A stretch of DNA of 64,000 bases from an unidentified bacterial endosymbiont (GTDB taxonomy: Bacteria > Pseudomonadota > Gammaproteobacteria > Enterobacterales > Enterobacteriaceae), in contig NZ_OU963893.1 of the NCBI RefSeq assembly GCF_918797525.1, positions 1,860,001 to 1,924,000 on the forward strand, in the 5' to 3' direction. Positions 11,832 through 22,162 of the stretch are shown piece by piece. Below the pieces are notes generated by a model. It was not told the DNA's origin. It did no database searches and saw only the letters and a program-made list of their open reading frames with translations. The position numbers and the translations under genes were made by a program. Within the stretch, counting starts at the first letter, position 1. Every line of letters starts with the position of its first letter.

Positions 11832-13310
11832 ATGAGCTTACGTGAAAAAACCATCAGCGGCGCAAAATGGTCAGCGATGGCGACCGTTATCATCATCGGC
11901 CTGGGGCTGGTCCAGATGACGGTGCTGGCGCGCATTATTGATAATCATCAGTTCGGTTTGTTGACCGTCGCGCTGGTGATTATCGCCCTGGCCGATACGC
12001 TGTCTGACTTTGGTATCGCCAACTCGATTATCCAGCGCAAAGTGATAAGCCAGCTGGAGCTGACCACGCTCTACTGGCTGAACGTGGGGCTCGGGATCGT
12101 CGTTTTTGTGCTGGTGTTTCTGCTCAGCGATACCCTTGCCCGCGTGCTGCATAACCCGGACCTGGCGCCGCTGATGCGCACGCTGTCGTTGGCCTTTGTG
12201 GTGATCCCCCACGGGCAGCAGTTCCGCGCCCTGATGCAAAAAGAGCTGGAATTCAACAAGATTGGCATGATTGAAACCAGCGCCGTCCTCGCGGGATTTA
12301 CCTTCACCGTGGTCAGCGCCCATTTCTGGCCGCTGGCGATGACGGCGATCCTCGGCTATCTGGTGAACTCCGCCGTACGCACGCTGCTGTTCGGCTACTT
12401 TGGCCGCAAGATTTATCGCCCGGGCCTGCATTTCTCACTGGCGTCTGTGTCGTCTAACCTGCGCTTTGGCGCATGGCTGACTGCCGACAGCATCATCAAC
12501 TACGTCAATACCAACCTCTCCACGCTGGTGCTGGCGCGCATTCTCGGGGCCAGCGTGGCGGGAGGCTATAACCTGGCCTATAACGTCGCGGTGGTGCCGC
12601 CGATGAAGCTCAACCCGATTATCACCCGCGTGCTGTTTCCGGCGTTCGCCAAAATTCAGGACGACAGCGAAAAACTACGGGTTAATTTCTACAAGCTGCT
12701 TTCGGTGGTGGGGATTATCAACTTCCCGGTGCTGCTGGGGCTGATGGTCGTTTCCAGTCATTTCGTGCCGCTGGTATTTGGCGAGAAATGGAACAGCATC
12801 GTGCCTGTTCTGCAACTGCTGTGCGTGGTGGGGCTGCTGCGCTCCGTGGGTAACCCGATTGGTTCGTTGCTGATGGCGAAAGCGCGTGTCGATATCAGCT
12901 TTAAATTCAACGTATTCAAAACGTTCCTGTTTATTCCGGCGATTCTGCTGGGCGGGCACATAGCGGGCGCCATCGGCGTTACGCTTGGGTTCCTGCTGGT
13001 GCAAATCATCAATACCGTGCTGAGCTATTTCGTGATGATCAAGCCGGTGCTGGGTTCCAGCTATCGCCAGTACATCCTCAGCCTGTGGCTGCCGTTTTAC
13101 CTCTCATTGCCCACCCTGGTTGTGAGCTATGGCCTGGGCGTGGTGCTCAACGGTCATCTGCCTTTAGCGGCGCTGCTGGCGGTGCAGGTTGGCGCCGGGG
13201 CGCTGGCGTTCGCCGTCATGATCGTGCTGTCCCGCAATGCGCTGGTGGTAGAAATAAAACGTCAGTTTTGCCGTAACGAAAAAATGAAAACGCTGCTTCG
13301 CGCAGGCTAA
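11832..13310 (+). CDS. wzxC: Colanic acid repeat-unit flippase WzxC
   Basis: Membrane flippase of the MOP superfamily that moves the lipid-linked colanic acid unit to the periplasmic side. It has 492 residues with about twelve to fourteen hydrophobic segments and the N-terminus MSLREKTISGAKWSAMATV typical of the family. It follows wcaJ by a single base, so its ribosome-binding site must lie in the 3' end of wcaJ and translation is probably coupled. Confidence 0.95.
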   Translation: MSLREKTISGAKWSAMATVIIIGLGLVQMTVLARIIDNHQFGLLTVALVIIALADTLSDFGIANSIIQRKVISQLELTTLYWLNVGLGIVVFVLVFLLSDTLARVLHNPDLAPLMRTLSLAFVVIPHGQQFRALMQKELEFNKIGMIETSAVLAGFTFTVVSAHFWPLAMTAILGYLVNSAVRTLLFGYFGRKIYRPGLHFSLASVSSNLRFGAWLTADSIINYVNTNLSTLVLARILGASVAGGYNLAYNVAVVPPMKLNPIITRVLFPAFAKIQDDSEKLRVNFYKLLSVVGIINFPVLLGLMVVSSHFVPLVFGEKWNSIVPVLQLLCVVGLLRSVGNPIGSLLMAKARVDISFKFNVFKTFLFIPAILLGGHIAGAIGVTLGFLLVQIINTVLSYFVMIKPVLGSSYRQYILSLWLPFYLSLPTLVVSYGLGVVLNGHLPLAALLAVQVGAGALAFAVMIVLSRNALVVEIKRQFCRNEKMKTLLRAG

Positions 13311-13327
13311 TTCTTTAAGAGGCCATT

Positions 13328-14608
13328 ATGAAATTACTTATCCTTGGCAACCATACCTGCGGCAACCGTGGCGACAGCGCCATTCTGCGCGGGTTATTGG
13401 ATGCCATTAACACTCTTGAGCCTGAGACCGAAGTGGATGTGATGAGCCGTTATCCGGTCAGCTCATCCTGGTTACTGAACCGCCCGGTGATGGGCGACCC
13501 GCTTTACAGCCAAATGAAACAGCATAACAACGCGGCGGGCGTAATGGGACGCGTAAAAAAAGTGTTGCGCCGTCGCTATCAGCACCAGGTTTTGCTCTCC
13601 CGAGTGACCGACACCGGCAAGCTGCGTAATATCGCCATTGCCCAGGGATTTACCGATTTTGTCCGGCTGCTGTCGGGCTATGACGCCATTATCCAGGTTG
13701 GCGGCTCGTTCTTTGTCGATCTCTACGGCGTGCCGCAGTTTGAGCACGCGCTGTGTACCTTTATGGCGAAAAAACCGCTGTTTATGGTGGGCCACAGCGT
13801 GGGGCCGTTCCAGGATCCGCAGTTCAACCAGCTGGCCAACTACGTATTTGGCCACTGCGATGCGCTGATCCTGCGTGAATCCGTCAGCCTTGATCTGATG
13901 AAGCGTAGCGATATTGATACCTCGAAGGTTGAACACGGGGTAGACACCGCCTGGCTGGTGGATCACCAGGAGCATAGCTTCCAGCCGAGCTACGCCGTGC
14001 AGCACTGGCTGGACGTCGCAGCGCAACAGAAAACGGTCGCCATTACGTTACGCGAGCTGGCGCCTTTCGATAAACGTCTGGGGACAACCCAGGCGGCGTA
14101 TGAAAAGGCGTTTGCCGACGTCGTTAACCGCGTGCTGGACAGCGGTTATCAGGTGCTGGCGCTGTCCACCTGTACCGGTATTGACAGCTATAACAAAGAT
14201 GACCGCATGGTGGCGCTGAACCTGAGCCACCTGGTGAATGACCCGTCTCGTTATCATGTGGTGATGGATGAACTGAACGACCTCGAAATGGGCAAGCTGC
14301 TTTCTGTCTGCGATCTGACGGTAGGTACCCGTCTGCATTCAGCGATCATCTCAATGAACTTTGGCACGCCAGCCATTGCGATTAACTATGAACACAAGTC
14401 CGCCGGGATAATGCAGCAGCTCGGCATGCCGGAAATGGCCGTCGATATTCGCCATCTGCTGGATGGTTCACTCGGCTCGACGGTGGGCGATACGCTGGGA
14501 CAACTGCCTGCCATTAATCAACGCCTGGCCGTGGCGGTGAAAGCCGAGCGCGAGAAAGGCATCGGAATGGTGAAGTCCGTGCTCGACCGCGTAGGGGAGG
14601 GGAAATGA
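13328..14608 (+). CDS. wcaK: Colanic acid pyruvyltransferase WcaK
   Basis: A polysaccharide pyruvyl transferase family protein of 426 residues, expected to add the pyruvate ketal to the terminal galactose of the colanic acid side chain. Visible are the N-terminal LGNHTCGNRGDSAILRG, the VGHSVGPFQDP region (about 155-165) and GTRLHSAIISMNFGTPAIAINYEHK near residue 340, which is the conserved C-terminal signature of the family. A TTAAGAGG ribosome-binding site precedes the ATG. It overlaps wcaL by ATGA. Confidence 0.93.
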   Translation: MKLLILGNHTCGNRGDSAILRGLLDAINTLEPETEVDVMSRYPVSSSWLLNRPVMGDPLYSQMKQHNNAAGVMGRVKKVLRRRYQHQVLLSRVTDTGKLRNIAIAQGFTDFVRLLSGYDAIIQVGGSFFVDLYGVPQFEHALCTFMAKKPLFMVGHSVGPFQDPQFNQLANYVFGHCDALILRESVSLDLMKRSDIDTSKVEHGVDTAWLVDHQEHSFQPSYAVQHWLDVAAQQKTVAITLRELAPFDKRLGTTQAAYEKAFADVVNRVLDSGYQVLALSTCTGIDSYNKDDRMVALNLSHLVNDPSRYHVVMDELNDLEMGKLLSVCDLTVGTRLHSAIISMNFGTPAIAINYEHKSAGIMQQLGMPEMAVDIRHLLDGSLGSTVGDTLGQLPAINQRLAVAVKAEREKGIGMVKSVLDRVGEGK

Positions 14609-15825
14609 AGGTTGGTTTCTTCTTACTGAAATTTCCACTGTCGTCAGAAACCTTTGTGCTTAACCAAATCACTGCGTTTATCGATATGGGATACGACGTA
14701 GAGATTATCGCCCTGCAAAAGGGCGACACCCAAAATACCCATGCCGCATATACCCAGTATGGGCTGGAGGCGAGAACCCGCTGGCTGCAGGATGAACCTT
14801 CCGCCAGGCTGGATAAACTGCGCCATCGGGCCAGCCGGACCCTGCGCGGCCTCTACCGCGCATCGACGTGGCGTGCGCTTAATGTGTCCCGCTACGGGGC
14901 GGAATCCCGCAACCTCATTCTGTCATCTATCTGCGGTCAAACCTCACGGCCTTATCGGGCCGATGTGTTTATCGCCCACTTTGGCCCGGCGGGGGTAACC
15001 GCCGCTAAGCTGCGCGAGCTGGGGGTGATTGAGGGCAAAATTGCGACCATCTTTCACGGGGTTGATATCTCCAGTCACGAGGTGTTGAACCACTACACGC
15101 AAGAGTATCAGCAGCTTTTTCATCGCGGTGACATGATGCTGCCCATCAGCGACCTGTGGGCCGGACGACTAAAAAACATGGGCTGTCCGGGAGAGAAAAT
15201 TACCGTATCCCGAATGGGCGTCGATTTAGCGCGCTTCACCCTGCGCCCGGTGAAAGTGCCGGGTAAAACGCTGCAGATTATCTCTGTGGCGCGTCTGACC
15301 GAAAAGAAAGGGCTGCACGTCGCCATTGAGGCCTGTCGGCAGTTGCGCGCGCGCGGGGTGAATTTCCACTATCGCATTCTGGGGATTGGGCCGTGGGAGC
15401 GTCGGCTACGCACCCTTATTGAACAGTATCAACTGGAAGGCTACGTAGAAATGCCAGGCTTCAAACCGAGCCACGAGGTGAAGGCCATGCTGGATGAAGC
15501 CGATGTGTTCCTGCTGCCCTCGGTAACCGGCACCGATGGTGATATGGAGGGGATCCCGGTGGCGCTAATGGAGGCCATGGCTGTGGGTATTCCAGTGGTT
15601 TCGACGCTGCATAGCGGGATCCCGGAACTTATTCGGTCTGACTATTCCGGCTGGCTGGTGCCAGAAAACAATGCGCTGGCCCTGGCCGATCGGTTGGCCG
15701 CTTTCAGCGATATCGACCAGCAGGCACTGGCGCCCGTACTGCACAATGCCCGGCAAAAAGTCGAGGCCGATTTCAACCAGCAGGTGATTAATCGCCAGTT
15801 AGCGAGCCTGCTGCAAACGCTGTAA
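14605..15825 (+). CDS. wcaL: Colanic acid galactosyltransferase WcaL
   Basis: A GT4 transferase of 406 residues (E. coli 406), believed to add a galactose of the colanic acid side chain. The C-terminal donor domain is clear: ISVARLTEKKGLHVAIEA (about 222-239) and GDMEGIPVALMEAMAVGIPVVSTLHSGIPELI (about 312-343), with the E-x7-E-type sugar-nucleotide binding motif. Translationally coupled to wcaK by a four-base overlap and 12 bases before wcaM. Confidence 0.94.
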   Translation: MKVGFFLLKFPLSSETFVLNQITAFIDMGYDVEIIALQKGDTQNTHAAYTQYGLEARTRWLQDEPSARLDKLRHRASRTLRGLYRASTWRALNVSRYGAESRNLILSSICGQTSRPYRADVFIAHFGPAGVTAAKLRELGVIEGKIATIFHGVDISSHEVLNHYTQEYQQLFHRGDMMLPISDLWAGRLKNMGCPGEKITVSRMGVDLARFTLRPVKVPGKTLQIISVARLTEKKGLHVAIEACRQLRARGVNFHYRILGIGPWERRLRTLIEQYQLEGYVEMPGFKPSHEVKAMLDEADVFLLPSVTGTDGDMEGIPVALMEAMAVGIPVVSTLHSGIPELIRSDYSGWLVPENNALALADRLAAFSDIDQQALAPVLHNARQKVEADFNQQVINRQLASLLQTL

Positions 15826-15837
15826 TGCTGAGGTTGT

Positions 15838-17229
15838 ATGCTGAAAAAGATTACCCGACGCCGCTTTGTTTCTGGTTTGTCAGCCCTGGCGGCCGCGCCG
15901 CTGTTATCGTCCCGCGTTGCGCGGGCGGCAAACGGGAAGACGGTTTCTGTCAATCAGTATAACAATAATGACTGGATTGCCGCTTTTAAGCAGGCGTTTA
16001 ACGAGGGCGATATTGTTGTTGTCCCGGCCGATGTCATATGCAAAAACATCAATACGGGCATCTTCATTCCTGACGGCAAAACCCTGTTGATCCGCGGTGG
16101 CCTGAAAGGCAACGGGCGCGGGCGTTTCGTGCTGCAGGAAGGCTGTAAAGTGATAGGCGAAGGCGAAGGGCGCACGCACAACATTACCCTGGATGTACGC
16201 GGTTCCAATTGCGTGATCAAAGGGCTGGCGATGAGTGGCTTTGGCCCGGTCACCCAGATTTACATTGGCGGCAAAAAGCGCCGGGTGATGCGTAATCTGC
16301 TTATCGACAACATTACGGTGAGCCAGGCTAACTACGCGATTTTGCGCCAGGGGTTCCACAACCAGGTGGACGGAGCGCGAATTACCAACGGGATCTTCAG
16401 CCACCTGCAGGGGGATGCGATTGAGTGGAACGTCGCGATCAACGATCGCAATATCCTTATCTCTGACCATACCATCGACAACATCAACTGCACCAACGGG
16501 AAGATCAACTGGGGCATCGGTATTGGTCTTGCGGGCAGCACCTACGACAACGACTACCCTGAAAAACAGACCGTGAAAAACTTCGTCGTGGCGAATATCA
16601 CCGGCAGCAACTGTCGCCAGCTGGTGCATGTCGAAAACGGTAAACACTTTATTATCCGTAATATAAAAGCCAAAAACATTACTCCGGACTTTAGTAAAAA
16701 GGCGGGAATAGACAATGCCACGGTTGCCATTTACGGCTGTGATAATTTCGTTATTGATAATGTCGATATGGTCAATAGTGCCGGGATGTTAATAGGCTAC
16801 GGTGTAATAAAAGGCGACTATCTGTCTATTCCGCAGAACTTCAAGCTGAATGATATTCGCCTGGACAACCGCCAGCTTGCTTATAAATTGCGCGGAATAC
16901 AGATATCATCCGGCAATGCCACCTCGTTCGTCGCTATCACCAACGTTGACATGCAGCGCGCAACGCTTGAGCTGCATAATAAGCCTCAGCACCTCTTCTT
17001 ACGCAATATCAGCGTGATGCAAGAGGCCGCCGTGGGGCCCGCGTTGAAAATGAACTTCGACTTACGTAAGGATGTCCGGGGCAAGTTTATGGCCAAAGAT
17101 GAAACGTTGCTGTCGCTGGCAAACATTAAAGCTGTGAATGAAAAAGGGCAGAGTTCAGTGGATATCGACCGGGTGGATCAAGACGTCGTGAATACCGAGC
17201 GGCTAAATTTTGCGCTGCCGCACCGATGA
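15838..17229 (+). CDS. wcaM: Colanic acid protein WcaM (beta-helix, Tat-like signal)
   Basis: Last gene of the colanic acid operon, 463 residues. The N-terminus has a twin-arginine pattern ([17 protein letters not shown]) followed by a hydrophobic stretch and a probable cleavage after VARA, so it looks exported. The rest is rich in N-x-x-I/V repeats such as [13 protein letters not shown] and [15 protein letters not shown], which suggest a right-handed parallel beta-helix of the pectate lyase type. Its biochemical role is not settled; a periplasmic carbohydrate-binding or lyase role is possible. No hydrolase active site is claimed here. Confidence 0.92.
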   Translation: MLKKITRRRFVSGLSALAAAPLLSSRVARAANGKTVSVNQYNNNDWIAAFKQAFNEGDIVVVPADVICKNINTGIFIPDGKTLLIRGGLKGNGRGRFVLQEGCKVIGEGEGRTHNITLDVRGSNCVIKGLAMSGFGPVTQIYIGGKKRRVMRNLLIDNITVSQANYAILRQGFHNQVDGARITNGIFSHLQGDAIEWNVAINDRNILISDHTIDNINCTNGKINWGIGIGLAGSTYDNDYPEKQTVKNFVVANITGSNCRQLVHVENGKHFIIRNIKAKNITPDFSKKAGIDNATVAIYGCDNFVIDNVDMVNSAGMLIGYGVIKGDYLSIPQNFKLNDIRLDNRQLAYKLRGIQISSGNATSFVAITNVDMQRATLELHNKPQHLFLRNISVMQEAAVGPALKMNFDLRKDVRGKFMAKDETLLSLANIKAVNEKGQSSVDIDRVDQDVVNTERLNFALPHR

Positions 17230-17370
17230 CCGTGAGTGGCTGGTTTTACGATTATGCCTGGGACATACACATCAAATATTCAGATTACCACTACTGTATT
17301 TTGTGATGTTTAGACGTAACATTGTACCAGAATTATGGCAAATCATGCTGGCGAAACCATGTTTAGGAGC

Positions 17371-17376
17371 TATAAT
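17371..17376 (+). promoter_or_regulatory. Putative galF promoter -10 box
   Basis: A perfect TATAAT stands 30 bases before the galF start codon in the 176-bp gap after wcaM. No good -35 hexamer is found at the ideal spacing (closest is GCTGGC around 17348), so the assignment rests on the -10 alone. A promoter here would separate galF from the Rcs-regulated wca operon. Confidence 0.45.
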
Positions 17377-17405
17377 TCGTCAACCATTTTAAGGTGGAAG
17401 AAATA

Positions 17406-18302
17406 ATGATTAATTTGAAAGCAGTCATTCCGGTAGCAGGCTTGGGCATGCATATGCTGCCAGCCACTAAAGCCATTCCAAAAGAGATGCTGCCGATCGT
17501 CGACAAGCCGATGATTCAGTACATCGTTGACGAGATTGTTGCTGCAGGGATCAAAGAAATCGTCCTGGTTACTCACTCTTCCAAAAACGCGGTAGAGAAC
17601 CACTTCGACACCTCTTACGAACTCGAAGCGCTGCTTGAACAGCGCGTGAAACGCCAGCTGCTTGCAGAAGTTCAGTCTATTTGTCCTCCTGGCGTGACCA
17701 TCATGAACGTGCGCCAGGCACAGCCGCTGGGTTTGGGGCACTCCATTCTTTGCGCGCGCCCGGTCGTGGGTGATAATCCCTTCATCGTGGTTCTGCCAGA
17801 CATTATTATTGATACCGCGTCAGCCGATCCGCTGCGCTACAACCTGGCGGCGATGGTGGCGCGGTTCAATGAAACCGGCCGCAGCCAGGTGCTGGTGAAA
17901 CGTATGGAAGGCGATCTCTCCGAGTACTCGGTTATTCAGACAAAAGAAGCGCTGGAGGCGCCAGGGCAGGTGAGCCGTATCGTTGAATTTATTGAGAAAC
18001 CGGATCAGCCGCAGACCCTGGATTCAGACCTGATGGCAGTTGGCCGTTACGTGCTGAACGCCGACATCTGGGCCGAACTGGAAAAAACTGAACCGGGCGC
18101 CTGGGACCGTATCCAGCTCACCGATGCGATTGCCGAACTGGCGAAAAAACAGTCCGTTGACGCCATGCTGATGACCGGCGATAGCTATGACTGCGGTAAA
18201 AAACTGGGGTATATGCAGGCGTTTGTGACCTATGGGCTGCGTAACCTGAAAGAAGGGCAGAAGTTTAAAAGCCGGATTGAGACGTTGTTGACGAAAAACT
18301 GA
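17406..18302 (+). CDS. galF: GalF, UTP-glucose-1-phosphate uridylyltransferase-like regulator
   Basis: A GalU paralogue of 298 residues that marks the left boundary of enterobacterial O-antigen loci. The N-terminal [25 protein letters not shown] differs from the active-site signature of GalU ([18 protein letters not shown]) by the HM in place of TR, as in other GalF proteins, which have weak activity and may modulate GalU. The frame opens at 17394, but the ATG at 17406 is preferred: it follows AAGGTGGAAG and gives the family N-terminus. Confidence 0.95.
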   Translation: MINLKAVIPVAGLGMHMLPATKAIPKEMLPIVDKPMIQYIVDEIVAAGIKEIVLVTHSSKNAVENHFDTSYELEALLEQRVKRQLLAEVQSICPPGVTIMNVRQAQPLGLGHSILCARPVVGDNPFIVVLPDIIIDTASADPLRYNLAAMVARFNETGRSQVLVKRMEGDLSEYSVIQTKEALEAPGQVSRIVEFIEKPDQPQTLDSDLMAVGRYVLNADIWAELEKTEPGAWDRIQLTDAIAELAKKQSVDAMLMTGDSYDCGKKLGYMQAFVTYGLRNLKEGQKFKSRIETLLTKN

Positions 18303-18656
18303 TACCACTCTCTCAATCTGTATAAGCGGTAATCTTTACTCTGGCGAGATCTGAAAAACCAGAATGAAGATTGCCGTTTTTTGCTATTTATCGCTGTAAT
18401 ATCAGGGAATTATCTGATTGTGATCTGGTCGGTTTTGTTACGATTTGTGCTTGTTTCTGATGTCATTTAAGAAGACAATTAAACCAGTTTGAGTTTGTCT
18501 TTATGACCACAGAACTTCAATTTATCAAACTTCACTCAGTGCACTGGTAGCTGTTAAGCCAGGGGCGGTAGCGTGCGTAATTACTGGAATCGCTGTTATT
18601 TAGCCAGGTTTCAAAGTGCCAATGTCTCGACATAGCCAATAGACGGAATAGACAAC
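18303..18656. other. 354-bp leader region of the O-antigen operon
   Basis: The gap between galF and rfbB has no plausible gene. It is AT-rich for its first 230 bases, then holds the JUMPstart/ops element (18537-18575), and ends with a short untranslated stretch before the GTG of rfbB. The O-antigen operon promoter must lie in this gap, but no strong -35/-10 pair is claimed. Confidence 0.7.
18537..18575 (+). promoter_or_regulatory. JUMPstart element with ops site (RfaH recruitment)
   Basis: A 39-base stretch matches the JUMPstart sequence found before enterobacterial O-antigen and capsule operons, with one difference near its left end (A for T at 18542). Its right end, 18564-18575, is the ops element GGCGGTAGCGTG. 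In the known system RNA polymerase pauses at ops, the antiterminator RfaH binds the exposed DNA strand and stays with the polymerase through the long operon. It lies 82 bases before rfbB. Confidence 0.95.
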
Positions 18657-19742
18657 GTGAAAATTCTTGTGACGGGCGGGGCTGGTTTTATCGGCTCTGC
18701 GGTAGTACGACATATTATTAAACATACCCAGGATGAAGTCGTCAATGTGGATAAACTGACCTATGCCGGAAACCTGGAGTCACTGACCGAAGCTAATGAT
18801 AGCAATCGGTATGTTTTTGAACATGCTGATATCTGCGACAAAGCGGCAATGGAGCGTATCTTCGCCGAACATACACCTGATGCGGTTATGCACCTGGCGG
18901 CAGAAAGTCATGTTGATCGTTCTATTACGGGTCCGGCTGCGTTCATAGAGACTAACATCGTGGGAACTTATGTGCTGCTTGAGGCTGCGCGTGCGTACTG
19001 GTCTACTCTGGATGATACGGCTAAAACAGCCTTCCGTTTCCATCACATTTCTACTGATGAAGTTTACGGTGACTTGCCTCATCCTGATGAGCATTCGGCT
19101 GCAACTGATTTGCCGCTCTTTACAGAGACCACGGCTTACGCACCAAGCAGCCCATATTCCGCCTCTAAGGCGTCCAGCGATCACCTGGTTCGCGCCTGGC
19201 TGCGCACCTATGGTTTCCCAACAATTGTTACTAATTGCTCGAATAACTATGGTCCGTACCACTTCCCGGAAAAACTGATCCCACTGGTTATCCTTAATGC
19301 GCTCGATGGGAAAGCGCTGCCAATTTATGGCAAAGGCGATCAGATCCGTGACTGGCTGTATGTCGAAGACCATGCCCGCGCGTTGTACACCGTGGTGACC
19401 AAGGGGAAACCGGGTGAGACCTATAATATCGGTGGTCATAACGAGAAACAGAATCTGGACGTGGTACATACCATCTGCGATCTGCTGGATGACATTGTGC
19501 CAAAAGAGGGCTCATACCGCGATCAAATCACGTACGTTGCCGATCGTCCAGGCCATGACCGCCGCTATGCAATTGACGCGCACAAAATCAGCGCTGAGCT
19601 GGGCTGGAACCCTGAAGAGACGTTCGAAAGCGGTATTCGTAAGACCGTTGAGTGGTATTTGAGCAACCAGGATTGGGTTAACAATGTCAAAAGTGGGGCC
19701 TATAAGACCTGGATCGAACAGAACTACGGAGAACGTAAATAA
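18657..19742 (+). CDS. rfbB: dTDP-glucose 4,6-dehydratase RfbB (RmlB)
   Basis: Second step of dTDP-L-rhamnose synthesis. It has 361 residues: NAD-binding loop [10 protein letters not shown] at the N-terminus, [10 protein letters not shown], the ISTDEVYGD active site (Thr-Asp-Glu, about 132-140), and [15 protein letters not shown] with the catalytic Tyr-x3-Lys. It starts at GTG, with homology starting at that residue. First gene of the O-antigen operon after JUMPstart; overlaps rfbD by one base (TAATG). Confidence 0.96.
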   Translation: MKILVTGGAGFIGSAVVRHIIKHTQDEVVNVDKLTYAGNLESLTEANDSNRYVFEHADICDKAAMERIFAEHTPDAVMHLAAESHVDRSITGPAAFIETNIVGTYVLLEAARAYWSTLDDTAKTAFRFHHISTDEVYGDLPHPDEHSAATDLPLFTETTAYAPSSPYSASKASSDHLVRAWLRTYGFPTIVTNCSNNYGPYHFPEKLIPLVILNALDGKALPIYGKGDQIRDWLYVEDHARALYTVVTKGKPGETYNIGGHNEKQNLDVVHTICDLLDDIVPKEGSYRDQITYVADRPGHDRRYAIDAHKISAELGWNPEETFESGIRKTVEWYLSNQDWVNNVKSGAYKTWIEQNYGERK

Positions 19743-20641
19743 TGAATATTCTTCTGTTTGGTAAAACAGGGCAGGTGGGCTGGGAACTCCAGCGTGCTCT
19801 GGCTCCGTTAGGCAATCTCACTGCGCTGGATGTGCACTCTAAAGAGCACTGCGGCGATTTTAGCAATCCGGAAGGGATCGCTGAGACGGTGCGGGCGATT
19901 AAACCAGATGTTATCGTCAATGCCGCAGCACACACAGCGGTTGATAAAGCGGAATCAGAGCCGGAATTCGCTCAGTTACTGAATGCGACAAGCGTTGAGT
20001 CTATTGCTAAAGAAGCGGCAAAATTAGGCGCCTGGGTGGTTCATTACTCTACTGACTATGTTTTCCCAGGAGAAGGTGAAACGCCATGGTGTGAGACGGA
20101 TGCGACTGCACCGCTAAATGTTTATGGTCAGACGAAACTGGATGGCGAAAAAGCCTTGCAAGAGTATTGTCCTAAGCATTTGATTTTCCGCACCAGTTGG
20201 GTTTATGCGGGGAAAGGCAATAACTTTGCTAAAACGATGCTGCGCCTGGCGAAAGAGCGCAATGAATTGTCGGTTATAAACGATCAATTTGGTGCACCGA
20301 CGGGAGCTGAATTACTTGCTGATTGTACTGCGCATGCCCTCCGCGTTGCGGTTGTCAAACCCGACGTCGCCGGGATTTATCATCTTGTCGCAGCGGGTAC
20401 AACAACCTGGCACGATTATGCAGCATTCGTGTTTGATGAAGCGCGAGCAGCGGGCATTGAGCTGCAGCTGTCCCGGCTGAATGCGGTCGCAACCAGCGCC
20501 TATCCTACACCTGCACGTAGACCAAACAATTCACGGCTTAACACGGCAAAATTTGAGCAAAATTTTGACCTGCAACTACCACAGTGGGAGCAGGGTGTTA
20601 AACGTATGTTGACTGAGCTCTTTACGACCGTAACTATCTAA
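19742..20641 (+). CDS. rfbD: dTDP-4-dehydrorhamnose reductase RfbD (RmlD)
   Basis: Last step of dTDP-L-rhamnose synthesis, reducing dTDP-4-keto-L-rhamnose with NAD(P)H. It has 299 residues with the N-terminal LLFGKTGQVGWELQ nucleotide-binding loop, VVHYSTDYVFPG, and YGQTKLDGEKALQEY with the Tyr-x3-Lys pair. It starts at the ATG overlapping the rfbB stop. Order rfbB-rfbD-rfbA-rfbC is the usual E. coli and Salmonella order. Confidence 0.96.
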   Translation: MNILLFGKTGQVGWELQRALAPLGNLTALDVHSKEHCGDFSNPEGIAETVRAIKPDVIVNAAAHTAVDKAESEPEFAQLLNATSVESIAKEAAKLGAWVVHYSTDYVFPGEGETPWCETDATAPLNVYGQTKLDGEKALQEYCPKHLIFRTSWVYAGKGNNFAKTMLRLAKERNELSVINDQFGAPTGAELLADCTAHALRVAVVKPDVAGIYHLVAAGTTTWHDYAAFVFDEARAAGIELQLSRLNAVATSAYPTPARRPNNSRLNTAKFEQNFDLQLPQWEQGVKRMLTELFTTVTI

Positions 20642-20685
20642 AATTTACGGCGAAGTGAGCCTCTGGTATTAAAAGAGATAATGAA

Positions 20686-21564
20686 ATGAAAACGCGTAAA
20701 GGAATAATTCTTGCTGGTGGTTCCGGAACCCGCTTGTATCCGGTAACGATGGCGGTGAGTAAACAACTTCTGCCTATTTTCGATAAGCCTATGATCTATT
20801 ATCCGCTGACAACGCTGATGCTGGCAGGTATAAAAGATATTTTGATTATTAGCACCCCACAAGATACCCCGAGATTTGAACAATTGCTGGGGGATGGGAG
20901 TCAATGGGGTCTCAATCTTCAGTATCAGGTGCAGCCAAGCCCTGATGGGCTCGCTCAGGCCTTCATTCTCGGGGAACGATTCATTGGTAATGATGATTGC
21001 GCGTTAGTGTTAGGCGACAATATTTTCTATGGGCATGACCTTCCAAAGCAACTCGAAGCCGCAGTGAATAAAGAAAATGGGGCGACCGTTTTTGCATACC
21101 ATGTCAATGATCCAGAACGCTATGGCGTGGTTGAATTTGATAAGGCTGGTACAGCTATTACCCTTGAAGAGAAACCCGTTGAACCGAAAAGCAATTATGC
21201 AGTAACGGGGCTTTACTTCTACGACAATGACGTAGTGGCAATGGCTAAAGAATTAAAACCATCGGCGCGAGGCGAGCTGGAAATTACCGATATCAACTGT
21301 ATCTATCTGGAACAAGGACGTTTGTCTGTCGCCATGATGGGGCGGGGTTATGCATGGCTCGATACCGGAACCCACCAGAGCTTAATCGAAGCAAGTAATT
21401 TCATTGCGACAATTGAGGAGCGTCAGGGACTCAAAGTCGCCTGTCCAGAAGAGATTGCTTATCGGAAAGGTTTTATTACGGCTGATCAGGTTAAAAAATT
21501 AGCGGAACCCTTGGCGAAGAATGCCTATGGACAGTATCTGCTAAAAATCGTCAAAGGATATTAA
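20686..21564 (+). CDS. rfbA: Glucose-1-phosphate thymidylyltransferase RfbA (RmlA)
   Basis: First step of the dTDP-rhamnose pathway: dTTP plus glucose-1-phosphate to dTDP-glucose. It has 292 residues. The N-terminal [25 protein letters not shown] is the nucleotidyltransferase signature; [17 protein letters not shown] and the [13 protein letters not shown] segment are typical. It lies 44 bases after rfbD and three bases before rfbC. Confidence 0.96.
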   Translation: MKTRKGIILAGGSGTRLYPVTMAVSKQLLPIFDKPMIYYPLTTLMLAGIKDILIISTPQDTPRFEQLLGDGSQWGLNLQYQVQPSPDGLAQAFILGERFIGNDDCALVLGDNIFYGHDLPKQLEAAVNKENGATVFAYHVNDPERYGVVEFDKAGTAITLEEKPVEPKSNYAVTGLYFYDNDVVAMAKELKPSARGELEITDINCIYLEQGRLSVAMMGRGYAWLDTGTHQSLIEASNFIATIEERQGLKVACPEEIAYRKGFITADQVKKLAEPLAKNAYGQYLLKIVKGY

Positions 21565-21566
21565 CT

Positions 21567-22115
21567 GTGAATGTAATAAAAACAGCCATTCCCGAGGTGT
21601 TGATTTTAGAACCCCGGGTGTTTGGTGATGAGCGTGGTTTCTTTATGGAAAGCTTCAATCAACACGCTTTCGAAACTGCCGTTGGATACGGGGTTCAGTT
21701 CGTACAAGACAACCACTCTAAGTCATCGAAGGGGGTTTTACGCGGTTTGCACTTCCAGTTGGCGCCTCACGCCCAGGGAAAATTAGTTCGCTGCGTAACG
21801 GGTGAAGTCTTTGATGTTGCAGTCGACATCCGCAAAAGCTCAGCGACCTTTGGAAAATGGGTAGGTGTTAATCTCTCCGGGCAGAATAAGCGACAGTTAT
21901 GGATTCCCGAAGGTTTTGCACACGGCTTCCTGGTTCTTAGCGAGACCGCTGAATTTTTATATAAAACGACTAACTATTATGCCCCTGAATTTGATCGTGG
22001 AATCAAATGGGATGACCCTTCAATAGGCATTGAATGGCCTGGTCAGGGTAATTATAATCTTTCAGCCAAAGATCAGATACAACCGCTCTGGGATGACGTT
22101 GATTTTTTTGAATAG
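21567..22115 (+). CDS. rfbC: dTDP-4-dehydrorhamnose 3,5-epimerase RfbC (RmlC)
   Basis: Third step of the dTDP-rhamnose pathway. A cupin-fold epimerase of 182 residues: FVQDNHSKSSKGVLRGLHFQ (about residues 48-67, with the catalytic His in RGLHFQ), then VAVDIRKSSATFGKWVG and WIPEGFAHGFLVLS. It starts with GTG two bases after rfbA. This completes the rhamnose donor pathway and marks the boundary to the pse genes. Confidence 0.95.
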   Translation: MNVIKTAIPEVLILEPRVFGDERGFFMESFNQHAFETAVGYGVQFVQDNHSKSSKGVLRGLHFQLAPHAQGKLVRCVTGEVFDVAVDIRKSSATFGKWVGVNLSGQNKRQLWIPEGFAHGFLVLSETAEFLYKTTNYYAPEFDRGIKWDDPSIGIEWPGQGNYNLSAKDQIQPLWDDVDFFE

Positions 22116-22162
22116 ATCTATTGTCAGCAATTTTTCTGGATTAATTAATAGAGTACAATATT

